Positions 10,560 through 23,974 of a stretch of 64,000 nucleotides of DNA are shown here, piece after piece (the first letter of the stretch is position 1; every line of letters starts with the position of its first letter). Under the pieces are notes generated by a model. The model did not search any database, had not been told where the DNA came from, and was given only the letters and a program-made list of their open reading frames with translations. A program made the translations under genes and the position numbers. The DNA comes from Glycine soja. Taxonomy: Eukaryota > Streptophyta > Magnoliopsida > Fabales > Fabaceae. Location of the stretch: positions 40,528,677 to 40,592,676 of the forward strand of contig NC_041018.1 of the NCBI RefSeq assembly GCF_004193775.1, read 5' to 3'.

Positions 10560-11930
10560 CATGTCAAACATAAATTTCATTAGTTGATTATGTTCACCTT
10601 AGTCCTCTTGTACGTAGCAGACTCGTAAATCACTTCCATGTGTCCTTATTCTCAACATCAACAATGACATGCATCTGCTTATATTTGATTATTGGTATCT
10701 TGTCCAATTGTAAAGGGTAACTGCCCATTATAATAACCTTTCGAAATCCAACCATCTACGCCAATAAATGGCCTACATCCAACCTTAAACTCTTTTTTAT
10801 ATTCATCCAAACTTACATAAAAGCCTTTGGAACTATATATATGAACGAAGATACAGTCATTCTTTATTTTTTACCCTTAGGTTGCTCCTTATAAGCTCAT
10901 TTGTATAATTCTAAATATGCCCCTATTGTTTCGTTATACTCCCTTCAATCACTTCCCTTACTTCTTTCGAAGCCATAAATATAATAGGTTTCACCAATAT
11001 GCACATGCAAGTTCCTTTTTAAGTACGCCTTAATATTGCATGTAGGTAAGAGAGTAGGCCAAATTTTGATATTTTATGAAAGTTTCTTAATTAACACCTA
11101 CTTCATTCCACTCATAATATATTTCTCAGCATTCATTTTCTTGGCATTTTGTTTTAGTTCTAACCTTATCATTCTTTACCCACTTAATTTACTTGCCATG
11201 GAATATTTTAATTGTAATATTCCTTCACAACATTCTTTTAGCTCTTCAAATCGGAGTGTAGATTCTCAGCAGTATATTATACAGCAGTATTTGAAGCAGT
11301 AAAATCTTTATATTGGTCAATCTTAATCTTAAATTGTATGCCTAATGACACCAAATTCATTCCATATAAAAGTTTATTATTAAAATGCTGATTGGTACAT
11401 TTATGAATAATATAGAAAATAAATTTGATATAATTAGGTGTATGATTTAAAGTTAAGATTAATCAATAAATTTTTTATTACTCTAAACACTGTTCTAATC
11501 CATTGCAGAGAATCCGTACTCTTCAAACCATTGTACTCCATTCTAATCCCGTAATGCATATAACCATATTGTCCTCCTTCATTGAATGAAGGTGACACTG
11601 ACACACGTCTTGCTCTCCCTTTATATTCATCATTAGTGTTGTTTGGACTACTTAGTTCTTTAGAATCGTATGTTGCAGATGTATCAGAGTCTTCCTTATT
11701 AACCATAGGAGGAGGGCTTATAGCGGTTGCCCTTTGCACTTTCACAATCATTCGACATCTCTTCGATCATTTTCAGTTTGTTGATTTTATACTTCCACAT
11801 TAATATTTACTTCTTCAACCTCAATAGAAAGTCCATAAATAAACTCGACATCCTCGCTTAAAATATCAAGAATTGTGATAACAACGTAATTGAAAAAAAA
11901 AAATAGTTCATTGAACTAATTAAAAGTTAC
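10560..11930 (-). pseudogene. Mutator-like (MULE) transposase relic
   Basis: On the minus strand, with several stops and frameshifts, the DNA encodes pieces matching the order of a plant MuDR-type transposase. An acidic N-terminal part lies about 11930-11440 (ILDILSEDVEFIYGLS, then a Ser/Thr-rich segment with SFNEGGQYGYMHYG). Next comes a region with IEGSITKQ and NYTNELIRSN near 10880-10960. Then the conserved core GCRPFIGVDGW followed by KGYYNGQLP lies near 10740-10800, and VDVENKDTWK near 10640. That core is the signature of the MULE domain around the first catalytic Asp. The zinc-finger C-terminus and terminal repeats were not found. Confidence 0.72.
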
Positions 11931-14064
11931 CAAATAATTCAAGAATTAATCTACAAAGTGATCTAAATGTCATTTTTATATAAATCACAAATATCTTTTA
12001 CTTCTATAAAAAAATAATCATACTCGAATAAAACTATTGTGAATACTAAGTCTTTCTTTCCAACATTTAATATAATTAAATATCTAAAATTTAAACTCAA
12101 AATATTTAGTTAAATTAGAGCAGTTCACATAATTAATCCACACACTTATGTAATATTGCCAAAATCTTTGTTGATACTACTGTCACAGCCATCATGCCCC
12201 GTTGTGCCTCACTTGTCCTTGAGCAAGTATCCACCCAACGAGTCTTTAAGCTAGTAAGGCCATTTTGTTTTTTTTTTCACCATAAATTAATGCGGAGTAT
12301 TTATTAACTCTGCTGTGCATGATAATTTTCATTATATAATCTGACCGATTATCGTTAATGGATTAATTTTTCTTTCTGTTCTAGAAAAGACTTTCTCGTA
12401 ACGGAGACGATCTAATCCAGAACATTGAAGTGAAGTATAAAGTTTAATATACTTTTCAAAGTCACAGGGAAAAAGTCTTCGTATCACAACTCTATCTGAT
12501 CTAGGTATGTACACTTTTAAATTATGTTTGTTTTTCATTCATCCATGAAGCTCAAATTTTAGACTATTTAATAAATTAAACTCACTTTTACTCATATCAA
12601 TAACATGTTGTGCCATGTATGGCCATATATATAATTTTCCGGTTCAGTTAGCAACGGAAGCAACTTAATTAACTGATCTAACTCTTATGGTGCGTTGATA
12701 TGCATTCATTGGAATGAAACGAATTTTCGTATCATTACTTCATTTGTCCACCAAAAAAACTACTCATCGTTAGATGCTGATATATATTCTTAAAACTTAT
12801 AAACTATATAGTCTTTGTCTCTTTCAGACTTTAATTTTAGTTACACAAAGAAAAACCTTGTTTTACTTCAGTCTTTGAATTCTTAAAATCGAACCTGGAA
12901 TCTTTAAATTATTACTCAGTTAATAAAATATAATTAATGGTTAAATTAATAATAGAGTTGATTTTAATTTTTTGTTAAATTAATTATGGGGGTTACTTAT
13001 TATTATGGAAGAATTCATTTTTTATTCTTGAATTATTTTTTTGGGTTTTTTAATACATGCAATGACTTTTTTTCATTTTTTGTTGTGATAGAAATTTATT
13101 TGAGTTTTTTGGATTTTACTTTCACACATAAAAAAACTCAGAACCTCTATTTTCCCTCACTTATATTAAAAAAAAATATTTGTTGAAAAAAGAAGAATTC
13201 TTGAAAATTCTTCCCCTAAAACCTCCAACATAAAAAAATCTTAAGCTCAAGACCCATTAAGCACGTTCTTATTGGGAGCTTGAAAAAGTACATCCATAAC
13301 GGCTTATTTTGATCTGAAAGTTTTTTTAGATGATCTGAGAGTTTAATATGGCATTTTTATATTATAAATTAATATATAATTATAATATAGTTTTTTATTA
13401 AAAATATTTTTTTATAAAATTAATGGCATATAGATAAATATTTATTTTATAAAATACTTAGACTAAAAATACTAGTTATACATAAAAATAGATTCATTTA
13501 GCATGTTAAAGTTGCTAATATAAACACTAAATCAATTTGTTTCCATCAAAATTAAATTTTGTCATCTTTGCTGTATGTAGTATAAGTCAAACCTGAGTAC
13601 CAATATGTCAAGTTAGCAACTTAAGATATGAGACTAGTAATTCCCTTCATAAAAATGGACCCAACTTAACTTACATACCAACTTTACAGTAAATTAATAT
13701 TTAAACGGACTTGGCATTGTGTTTTAAAAATTAATGTGAAATAAATAATTAAAAAATTAATTAATTTCATAAACTCAATGTCGGTTTGGTTTAGACTTTA
13801 GAGTGAGAAAAAATCAAATAGAATTAATTTTAAATAATTAAAATAATTAATTAGAATGTGTGTTAAAATACTCGGAAGAAATAGCCTATTAACATGGACA
13901 TATATAGTGCATGATAAGGAATTTGAATAGTTTGTAAACGTTTTAAGTTCAATTTTTGTTACCGTGGTAAAAAAAAAAATTAGAAAAAAAATATTATTCA
14001 TGATAATTCTAATTACTTCAAGGAGCGGAATACTTGTTGTCCCGTAAATAAAAAAAAAATAATT

Positions 14065-14116
<52 letters not shown>

Positions 14117-14584
14117 TAATATTACCGTAATTTTGATTTTAAATTGGAGATTAATTTTCGATCGAAACTTAAACTTAATTATAAGTATATATTTTTCACC
14201 TAAAAAAACTATACATTTTTATATTATAACATTTTACATGACATGATTTATTTCTTTGTTGTTTTATATAGACACGATTTATTTGACATTTATATTTAGT
14301 GGCCTAGAATTTGAATTTCCTTTGTGCTACGTCAGACATCAGCAGCCTCAGCAGGCCCCTCCCCTCCCAAGCAATAACTAAGGAGGAATGATAATTGGAA
14401 ACTGTGGTTAGGATAACCAAACCAGGGTTAGGAATTGCCAGTTGGAGACATGGGGGCTTCAAATTAAGTCCACAAAATAATGCAACAACGATCAAGCTCA
14501 CACACTCACACGCAACGCAATGCATCATACGTGAACCCACGCACCCGATCCAAACCAAACCTTTTCACACTCAACTAAGTACCA
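11931..14584. other. intergenic AT-rich DNA upstream of the kinase gene
   Basis: No coding signal is apparent. A (TA)n tract lies at 14070-14113. Bases 14340-14584, just before the kinase start codon, have balanced composition and probably include its promoter and 5' UTR; I cannot place a clear TATA box. Confidence 0.6.
14070..14113. repeat. (AT)n microsatellite
   Basis: Uninterrupted AT dinucleotides about 470 bp upstream of the kinase start codon. Confidence 0.95.
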
Positions 14585-16237
14585 ATGCTAAGAGACGAAA
14601 GCGTGGGTTCTAGAAGCGCCAGGCACAGCGCCACCGCCACCGCCACCGTCTCCAACAAGGTTCTCGTTGCCGTCAAGGCCGAGAAGGTCATCTCCAACAC
14701 CGCATTAGCCTGGGCTCTCACTCATGTCGCTCACTCCACCGACTCCATCACGCTCCTCGCCGTTTACTCTTCTCACAAAACCGGTACCTCTGTCTTTATC
14801 TCTCTCTCTCCGTAAATCTCAATTCCGTTAAATTCTATTCAACTTTAATCGCAAAATTAAAGTCAGTTACATGCAGGTATTTGTGTGATTTCAGTATTAT
14901 TATTATTCTCTAATTAGAATTAGATTTTCATCTCAATAATTCGTGTAGTAAAATTCTAACTCTGATCTGAGAACAACACTGAAAAAATAGCTGTCAAATT
15001 GTAGTATTTAAGTTTTGTTATAATTCTTATAAGTTGAATTGGCTTAGAGTTTGAACTAATTATATATGTGTGTGGATGTGGATTGTTTCTATCTGCAGGC
15101 AGAAGGTTCTGGAATTTTTCGAGACTGGCCGGAGACTGTACGAACGGACCGGCGGGAAAGTTGCCGGAGCAAATTTCCGATATCTCCGAGTCCTGTGCTC
15201 AGATGGTGCTTCAGCTGCACAATCAAATCGAGGTAACTTTGAAGTTTAATTTGATTTATCTGAATTACAGAAAAATAAAACTATATATGATTTACTACTG
15301 AGTACTTACGGTGTAGCTGCCTGTACCCGATTTTCTGTATATCAGATATAACTATAATGTTGATGTTAAAATTGACGAATTATATGCACTCGCATAAACC
15401 GCAAACCCGTACCCGCTCTGTAACTGGTACTTTCCACCACCTTTCTCTTTCAAGTTGTTGCCTCAGTTCTTAACGTATAGTGAGACGAAAAGGACTGAGT
15501 TTTCCACCTGGTTTTTTACTTGATGATTTTTTTTTTTTGTTTTTGACAGGATTGATGAATTTGTTGTTTATAAATTATTTTTTCCGTTTTTTAAAAAACC
15601 CTTGTGTGACTTTATGACCATATTCACGCTGTCGTTTTTGTCTCATTCTCTTTCTTTCGGGGACGGAGACGTATATTTCAAGCATTAATGCTATGTTTGC
15701 ATTACAACTAAAAATATTTAAACAAACAAGGGAAAAAGAAATATAAATTAAAGAAAAATATAATAGAGAAGACTTATTATATTTAATTAGTTGAATACAA
15801 ATAAGAATGGAAGAAATATATTCTTTTTCTGTTTATTTAGATAAGTAGAACAATAACTAGAAATGTATAAATTGTATTACTTTTATACTAATTATAAAAA
15901 TTAAATTTAAATAAAAAAATTAAATATTTACTATTTTATTTTTATTAATATAAAATTATTTATTATTTTTAGGATATAAAAAATATTTACTTTTTTAAAA
16001 AAAGTTTAAAAAATTCTTCCATTTTACTTCTCTAAAAATAATCAGTAAATATTTTATATTTTCATTTAATTTTCGTTATATCTATCTTCTCTATTTAAAC
16101 GCGAACAGATATAGAATCAAAGTATGCCAAATTATTGTGCCAATTATTTATATACTATTATATATTTTGTGTCAATTCTATATCAATAATTTTTGCTAAC
16201 AATTTTTGTCCTTTTTACATCAATCATTTAAAATGTG

Positions 16238-16310
<73 letters not shown>

Positions 16311-19300
16311 CCAAAAAAGATAATGTATGTGCCCTCAATTTTGCTTTTCAGTAACTTGTCAGAGTTGAGGAAGTTTCTGATCTCTTCAAAGTTGTACCAG
16401 CTTGACTTAGTTTGTTCGATTCGTATATGCTTTTGAAATCTTGTCTTTATAATAGAGGTCATGATTTATCAATAATTGGACATGCACATGGATTCGTAGA
16501 CTAAATATTTTAAACAATGCTTTTTTTTTTTTTTGCTGAATTTTTTAAACATGCTTGTCTATGTATGGTAGAGGAAAAGGGAAAAGAAATTTTATATTTA
16601 TATACTGTGTTAAGGGGAAAGAGTTGGTTGTAGTTAGTTTTACTGTGTCAGACTACGTACACTCATGATTATAATATCTCTCTATACATCTAATTTTGTG
16701 AACACAAATAGATGAAGAGTATTTTTCTTTTTTGCTTTCAAATTTCTTTCATTGATTTTTACTTTTCCTCATGCTACACCCCTAATATCCACTTCGGTAT
16801 TGGAGCTATAAGCTCACCATGGTTCCTAGACTTGAATATTCAAGATGTCAATTCTCTCAACACCAAACTCCATTAATCTCGTTGAAGAAAACTTTTTAAT
16901 GTGGTAGCAGCAAGTGCCAGCAAAAACTCGAGAGGTTTGAAGCTCAATAAGTATATTAGAGGCGATGCAATCGCTAGAAAGTATCGCAGCATGAACATGA
17001 AGAAATTGATGATAAATATCTAAATTATGAGCAACAAGATTAGTTAGTTGCGGGTGGCTTGACTACTTGTTTCGATGTCACAACCAATTTCTCACGGAAA
17101 TGGAGGAATATATTGGTGTTCTCACTCCAAATTTAAAAAAGATTAGAAGTCTATTTTGCATTGCAAAGAAGACCTAAAATCAAGAAACTCAAGCTGCAAT
17201 TGCAAATGAATTTTCACAAAGAAAATGGATTGTTTATTCATTACATGGGATAAAAATTGGATGTTGAATACGTAAGAAGGGATGAATTTCACTAGAAACG
17301 GCAACTGAATAAAAAAAACACTCACGACGAATAGGTTTTCTTGTCCATCACATAGGTTTGATACACACTTTTTATTATAATTTATGATTAGGATTTGAAA
17401 GATCTTTTGGTATGTATTTTATTGAGTTATATTTTATTGAGTTAGATGTTACACTTGTTACTATTTTTTCATAATAAATTTGAATATTAAAATAATATTT
17501 AGTTTGTATCACTAGTTTTCAAGACAAAAAACACATGAAAATATTTTATTTGATTAAAGTGTATATAACAAATATAAGAGTATATAGATACACATTAGAA
17601 ATGGGTGTGGGCACTAAAATTATAAATTTATAATCTTAAGCGAAGCTACGTATGATTACGAGGGCAAATCTTTTCCTAAAGTGTGAGATATGAATACGTG
17701 TTCTCTCAAATTCTATACATTGCCATTCCTACTTTTTCTTGAGAATGCATTTGTTCAAATGACATAGTAAAACGGCTACTATATATCAAGGTATGACATA
17801 GTATATTTGCTGAATTGACTTTTTCTATTATTCCTAAAATCCAGGTTAGGGTGAAGATTAAGGTGGTCACGGGTACTCCCAGTGGTGCTGTGGCGGCTGA
17901 AGCTAGATGGAGCGGTTCCCATTGGGTCATACTGGACAAGTAATTAAACATGAAAAAAGTATTTCTTTTTTTCTGAGCTATTATTAGTTTCTTTAGTTGA
18001 TTGTAAATGTTTTCTCATTTCTTCTATGCATGCCCCGTCGATGAGTCAATTAGCTTTGCATAACACGTTGGTGGGTGGGTGACGAGAAATTATTACAAGT
18101 CGAAGATTATTAAGTGTTCATACTTCATACCTCCACTAAACTAAATACACGTATTCAAATTTTTTAATTCAAGAAAAATATTAATAATATTTATTTATGT
18201 GTCATTTAAAAATTAATGAATATGATGATAGTTGTGGGCTACCTAATTAGTTTACTGGGTGACCTCTTCTGCAATTTATCTACATAGCATTGACTTTGTG
18301 TTTTAGTATTACTCTGATTAATGAATTGACTTCTTTATTGTCCCTTTTTAAATTGTTCATTCGAAACGATATTGTTTTCATAATTTTTATGGAGTGGGTT
18401 CACGATTAAATATTAACACAAATGTTATGCGACGTTGTTTTAGATGGACAATACAGGGGTAGCTTGAAAAAGAACAACAAAGAAACTAGATCCAGGCTCA
18501 TTAGACATACTTGAGATTGAGAACTTTATATTACCCAATTGCATGAGGTTAATCATTCAATTGATATATGCATTGAATAGCCTCCAACTATTGTCTAACC
18601 AATTAGTATTACCAACCGGTAAACAAAAAAAGCAACCTATTGCATTCTTTTCCCACTTAATTCTTTGCTAGGTCCAGTTAACATTTTAATTATTTTTTTT
18701 GGTACGAAGTTAACATTTTAATTAATAAAGCGGATAACATATTTGTAAACGTTTGGAAATTATATTTGAGATTCGAATGGACATTGCCCTTATTAGGATT
18801 TGATTGAACAACTGCATCACATATCTTCCAATAAAAAAAAAAAACAATCCTATTAGAAACAAGCGGAATTTTTCGGAGCTGCATTGCCAAATGCCAAATG
18901 ATAAATATATGAGAAATTTGTTGATGAATACCTTACGTTGCTGAAACAGGAAATTAAAGCAAGAGGTAAAGCATTGCACGGATGAACTCAACTGTAGCAT
19001 AGTGGTGATGAATGGTTCACAGGCAAAAATCCTCAGGCTTAACTTACGGTCTTCCAATGAACTTCAAACTCCTTTTTTCTCTGCTAACTCTTCACCAGGT
19101 ATAGAAATTGCAAAGCTAAAAGGCAGAAGATTGAAGCATTCTACCCCAGTGGGTAGCCCTGAAGAAGCAGGTACTTCTGTTACAAGAAACATAGGAGTAA
19201 ATTCAGTGTCAAGTTCTGACTCGACAACTTCTCTTTTCCTAGTCTATGAACAAAACCCTCTGTACGAGGGTCAGGGCCCTGAGAAAAGAACAGACGAATC

Positions 19301-21198
19301 AATCAACGAACCAACAAAAGATTTTCATGTCCAGCCACCATTATACTTTGATCTTGAAAGAGATAGCCCTCCCCCTTCATGGACACGTCCAGCATCATCT
19401 GTGGCCAGTGATAACAAGACTATATTTTGGATTCCTCAAAACCACAATATTGTAGACAAGTTTCAGAAAACTAAAAACAACAGTGTTATCCAAAGAACTA
19501 AATCCCCAACTTCGAAAACTTTACTTGAGAATTTTATACGTTGTGATCAAGAGATATGGACAAATGAACTTGGGTTTGACCAAGCTCAAAGTAGAAGTTA
19601 TGTCCCCAACTTGGGCATCAGAGATAATAACTCAGTTCCTTTGGGCAGAACTACCTCTATACCTCCTCCCTTATGCTCACAGTGTAAGAATAAAGCACCA
19701 GTATTTGGAAAGCCTCCAAAACGGTTTTCTTACAAAGAGCTAGAGGAAGCTACTGATATGTTCTCGGATGAGAATTTTTTGGCTGAAGGTAGATTTGGTG
19801 TGGTCCACCAGGGAATACTCAAAGATGGTCAGGTTGTTGCGGTGAAACAGTTGAAGTTTGGTGGTTCTCAAGCAGATCTTGATTTCTGCAGGGAAGTTCG
19901 GGTTTTGAGCTGTGCACAACACAGAAATGTTGTGCTGTTGATAGGATTTTGTATAGAGAGCAATTTGAGGATATTAGTCTATGAGTACATATGCAACGGA
20001 TCCTTGGACCTCTACTTATATGGTATTTACTAACTTTCTTTATTTCAAATACTTATTCAGATCCCTCTCTCTTTTTTTGGCTTTTTAATTAGTATTTGAA
20101 TGTTCTATCCAACAATCCTATGAGAGTTACGTAGTTCAATGCTTGATTAACAGGAGATGAGAGTATGCCTTTGGATTGGAACTCACGCTTAAAGATAGCA
20201 ATTGGAACTGCACGAGGCTTACGCTACCTTCATGAAGATTGTAGAGTTGGGTGTATAGCGCACAGAGACCTTCGACCCAAAAATATTCTCGTAACACATG
20301 ACTTTGAACCTATGGTAACTTACTTGCCCTTCTGCATTTTTTTCGCCAAAGGTTGACTTCCAATTATTTTTTTTTTTTGCAATTGTTCAATTTTTAACGA
20401 TAATGGTTCACAGATCAAACACAAATAAATAACTGCTGTTAAATCTATTCATTTACCAATTACCTTTCGTATAGGTGGCTGATTTTGGGCTTGCTAGATG
20501 GCACTCAGAATGGAATATAGATACTGAAGATCGCGTTATAGGAACTTCAGGGTATTTTTCCTGCTTTATCATTAAGATATTGGACATCATAGTTTTGATT
20601 CTAATCAAGGTTACCTTACATAAACTAGGTATCTTGCACCGGAGTATCTTGACGCTGGAAACCTTACATATAAAGTAGATGTATATGCATTTGGAATTGT
20701 ATTATTAGAGTTAATAACAGGTCGAAGAATTAGCGAGTTGGAACAGTTCAATGGACACTCGTATCTTTCTGAATGGTTTCATCCCATACGCATGTTAGAG
20801 CCCGGTCATATCTTACAAAACGTTCGTTCTCTCAAACCATGCTTTGATTCTAAGGAGTCAGTGGAATTTAATCTTCAGTTGCAAGCCATGGCACGGGCTG
20901 TTTCGTTGTGTCTACGTGTGGATCCTGATGCAAGACCCCCAATGTCAAAGGTATGATTTGCATAATTGAGAAGCTGGTTGCATAACTGACAAATTTCCTT
21001 TTTAATATATTGAGAAAGTTTTTTTTGTTTTTTTTAATGTGATTGTAGATCCTGAGAGTGTTGGAAGGGGGTAATCCAGTTCGTCCTATGGGTTTAGACA
21101 TCAATTCAGTTGGCAACACAAGTGGCCATTTAAGTGGTTTGAAGTCGCACACTCCACCAAAAGGTACAATAAATCATTCCCGTAGACTATCACATTGA
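14585..21198 (+). CDS. USP-like domain receptor-like cytoplasmic protein kinase
   Basis: Exons inferred from GT/AG borders and frame: 14585-14783, 15099-15232, 17845-17939, 18950-20022, 20154-20314, 20475-20551, 20629-20950, 21049-21198. They total 2211 nt, 736 aa plus stop. Exons 1-3 encode a universal-stress-protein/adenine-nucleotide-hydrolase-like domain ([10 protein letters not shown] at the N-terminus, [22 protein letters not shown] at the exon 3/4 join). A Ser/Thr-rich linker of about 230 residues follows. The kinase domain starts near residue 402 ([13 protein letters not shown]). The ATP lysine is K442, the catalytic loop HRDLRPKN has D539 and N544, DFG is at 557-559 and APE at 583-585. 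The glycine loop reads AEGRFG, lacking the first Gly. Relatives such as Arabidopsis At3g13690 are named kinase with adenine nucleotide alpha hydrolase-like domain; some databases call homologues inactive kinases. The lysine and both aspartates are present here, so activity is possible. No signal peptide or membrane segment is visible, implying a cytoplasmic protein. The substrate is unknown. The exact C-terminus after 21160 is the least certain part. Confidence 0.92.
15233..17844 (+). other. intron 2 of the kinase gene, 2612 bp
   Basis: Bounded by GAG|GTAAC and CCAG|GTTAGG in phase 0. It contains a 70-bp (TA)n tract. Bases 16785-17335 have more balanced composition and may derive from a transposon, but I recognise no protein in them. 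The intron is by far the longest in the gene. Confidence 0.85.
16239..16308. repeat. (TA)n microsatellite, about 70 bp, intronic
   Basis: Uninterrupted TA dinucleotides within intron 2 of the kinase gene; probably length-polymorphic. Confidence 0.96.
17940..18949 (+). other. intron 3 of the kinase gene, 1010 bp
   Basis: Donor GACAA|GTAATT and acceptor AACAG|GAAATT restore the conserved DKKLK motif across the junction. The interior is AT-rich with no element recognised. Confidence 0.85.
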
Positions 21199-22684
21199 TC
21201 ATTGTTTCGGCTCTTTGGGCTAGCTAGAGGATCTATTGTTGGCAATATAGTTCTGTTTGTGAGCTGCATAGTATCAGTTATCCATTTGAAACGTGGAACT
21301 CTCTCGTACGCTTATAGAAACTTTCAGACAAGCACAGCACCTGGTGGAAATTAGTAAGAATTAAGAAGTCATTATGTTAGCATTCTCATTAAAAAAAAAA
21401 AAAATTGGTTTGTAATTTGGAGGGGGGGTTCTGCAGCCTTGTAATTCCTAACTCACCATTTTTTTAATAGCAAAAATTCATTTGACAGGGGATGCTTCTC
21501 TTTGCTCTATTTTGTCTTGGATCTAAAGGGAAATCCCCAAATTGATTGTTCACCGTAATTTTTTTTTTTTTTTTACGTACACCGTATTTTCTTCTTGCTT
21601 GAAGAAAATATATTAATTTTGAATACAAGGGTACTCAAGTCCTTTACAATTAGTTTGCTTCTATATTTTTGCCATTACAGTATCTATTAATTTTGTCCGT
21701 GTTATATTCACATTTCAAGCAACATTTTGTGTAAAATCGATAGATGGTTCTTTGCTCAATGCCCAATGGTAGTTTCATGTTAGTGAATGCCAAATGAATG
21801 TTGAAATCTGACATAGGAAGACAATCAAACGTGTTTGTCTTTGTCCTTTAAAGGTATACGTAAGGATGTTTTAGTAAGAATTTTATAACACCCCATTTTC
21901 TTTCTCTCTTCTCTTATATATATATTTGTATAACTCATGGTTTCTATTTCTGTGTGAGGTGTATTTATTTATTTATTTAATATTTAAAAAGGGGTGTTGT
22001 AAGTTTTTTTATTTAATGAAAATCTTTCCATACTTGCTTGTAGTTGTAGTGTTTTGCATAGTTGTTCAGGATTTTCTATGTAATGTTTAGTTTCTTTTTT
22101 TCATTTTTTTAGATGCTTGATACTATTTTGCTTGTTTTTTTTTTTTACTCAATAGTGGTAATCATTAGAACCAATAACATGTCCATATGCGGAGATGTCA
22201 AGAACTCAAGATCAATTGCAGCATCGTTTGATCTTTCCCATAAAAAAAAAAGAATTATTGTTATTACGAGTAATAAAGCATATTATACTTTGAAAGTGTA
22301 TATTTAGAAAAGTTCCAGCTAAGACTTGATATTTAAGTATGTCCATTAGTGATTCGTTTTTTTTTAATTATTAAAAAAAAAACTAGCCTGCTATACTGAT
22401 TCACACACTGATCATTATTCCAATATATCATAAAAGTAATTTTCTCTTGTGAAAATTAAAGATAAGGACAATTTTTTTTAAAAAAAAGTTGTTTAGATGT
22501 AATTAAAGATAGACATGTAAATATCACTAATGAAAAGTGAAGAACGATGGAGGATAATGTTGTTAATTTGGGAGATAGGAGAATTATTGTTATGGTTATT
22601 TAATATTTAGATAATTACATTCTTAAATATGTGGTAACCATGGTGGGAAGAATATTTTGTTGGAACTTAAAGTATCTTTGTGAG
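21199..22684. other. 3' flank of the kinase gene and AT-rich intergenic DNA
   Basis: The first few hundred bases likely hold the 3' UTR. The rest is A/T-rich with homopolymer runs and no supported gene. Confidence 0.6.
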
Positions 22685-23770
22685 TTGGGTTTTAGAGGAC
22701 ACCATACATGATGTTCCAGCACAAGAACCTAGCTTTAGACGACACCTGTTGTTTCCAGATCAAATCCACAAACTCAGAATTCACCTCAATATGATGGGAA
22801 TTGATCTTCAACAACAAGGTTCTATATGCTGATTTCACAGTATAAAGCCTTGTTGGATCCCCTTTCCACATTCCAGCATCCTTCACAATCTATTGTAATG
22901 GCGTCGCTTGAATACCATGCAAAAAATTGGTTAGTAAAGAAATCTCCCACTCGAACAGTCCCCATCTCCAACTTAACTTCCACACCTGCATCTCCCTAAA
23001 GAAATCTACCACTCGAACACTTCTTCTCTGAAACCAAATATAAGCGGGGGAATTGTTGTTTTAAGCATAGAACCCCGACCCAAATATGGTTCCAGAATTC
23101 CACGGCATCTCCATACCCAACTTTCCACCCACAGAGGTTATCAAACCCACATTTTCACCACAAGTAAGGCCTGAATCTCGCCACCACATTGAATCCCTAT
23201 ATGATCTCCTGCAAAACTTTCCACATGATTCTTTTCCATAGTTTGATTTCAAAACTTTGCACCACAAGTCCTCACCACCCGAGATCAACCTCCACCTCCA
23301 TTTACCAAGGAGAGCTTGGTTGAAATGAACGATATTTTTTATTCCCAACCCCCCTTGATGTTTCGATAGGCACATAGTGTCCCACTTCACCCCATAAGAA
23401 GTTCCTTTGCAAGCATATCACCTTTTTTTGGCATCTTAAAGAACGAAAGGTGGGAAAGTGGTAAGGATGATAGAACCGAGTTGATGAGGCAAATCCTTCC
23501 CCCAATGGATCGGATAATGTTTTTTTGCCTCCACACCGACAACTTAAGGACTTCAACTTCCGCATCACCGGTTCCCACATAGCTTCATTCCTAGGATTTG
23601 TCCCTATGAGAAATCCTAGATAGACAAAAGGCACTTATATCAAGCCACGATTCAAGAAAGCCGCCGCTCTTAACTTAAAGTCCACTTCCCCACACCAATT
23701 GTTGTGAATTTACTTTTATGAAAATAATCTTCAAGCCGGAGACCACCTCAAAGCTCCTAAGAATACATTT
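22685..23770 (-). pseudogene. L1-type LINE reverse transcriptase fragment
   Basis: The minus strand, from high to low coordinates, encodes the C-terminal half of a plant L1 ORF2. It has FEVVSGLKI near 23740, VPFVYLGFLIGTNPR near 23610, FLWG near 23395, the HQGGLGIKN and LLGKWRWRL motifs near 23300-23350, and a start of the zf-RVT domain (YTVKSAYRTLL) near 22830. Frames shift several times and stops occur. Both ends are truncated: the fingers/palm with the YADD box and the 3' tail are missing. No target duplication was identified. Confidence 0.87.
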
Positions 23771-23974
23771 TATACACCTCACATTTGCCATAGTTGCCAT
23801 AGTCTTCTTACTTGTATATGGATGGGTATTTCTTATACCCTATTTAATGATAATATATTGTTTGCTGACCAAAAAAAAAATTGTACCCAGCAATGATAGG
23901 TTCAATTTTAAGAGTTGGTCGAAAGAAATCTACAAACGAAATTTGAGATATTCTAATCAATTTGTATGAGGTGG

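Noticed and set aside
16135..16462. Open frames made of Ile-Tyr repeats
   Set aside because: Translation of a (TA)n microsatellite within an intron.
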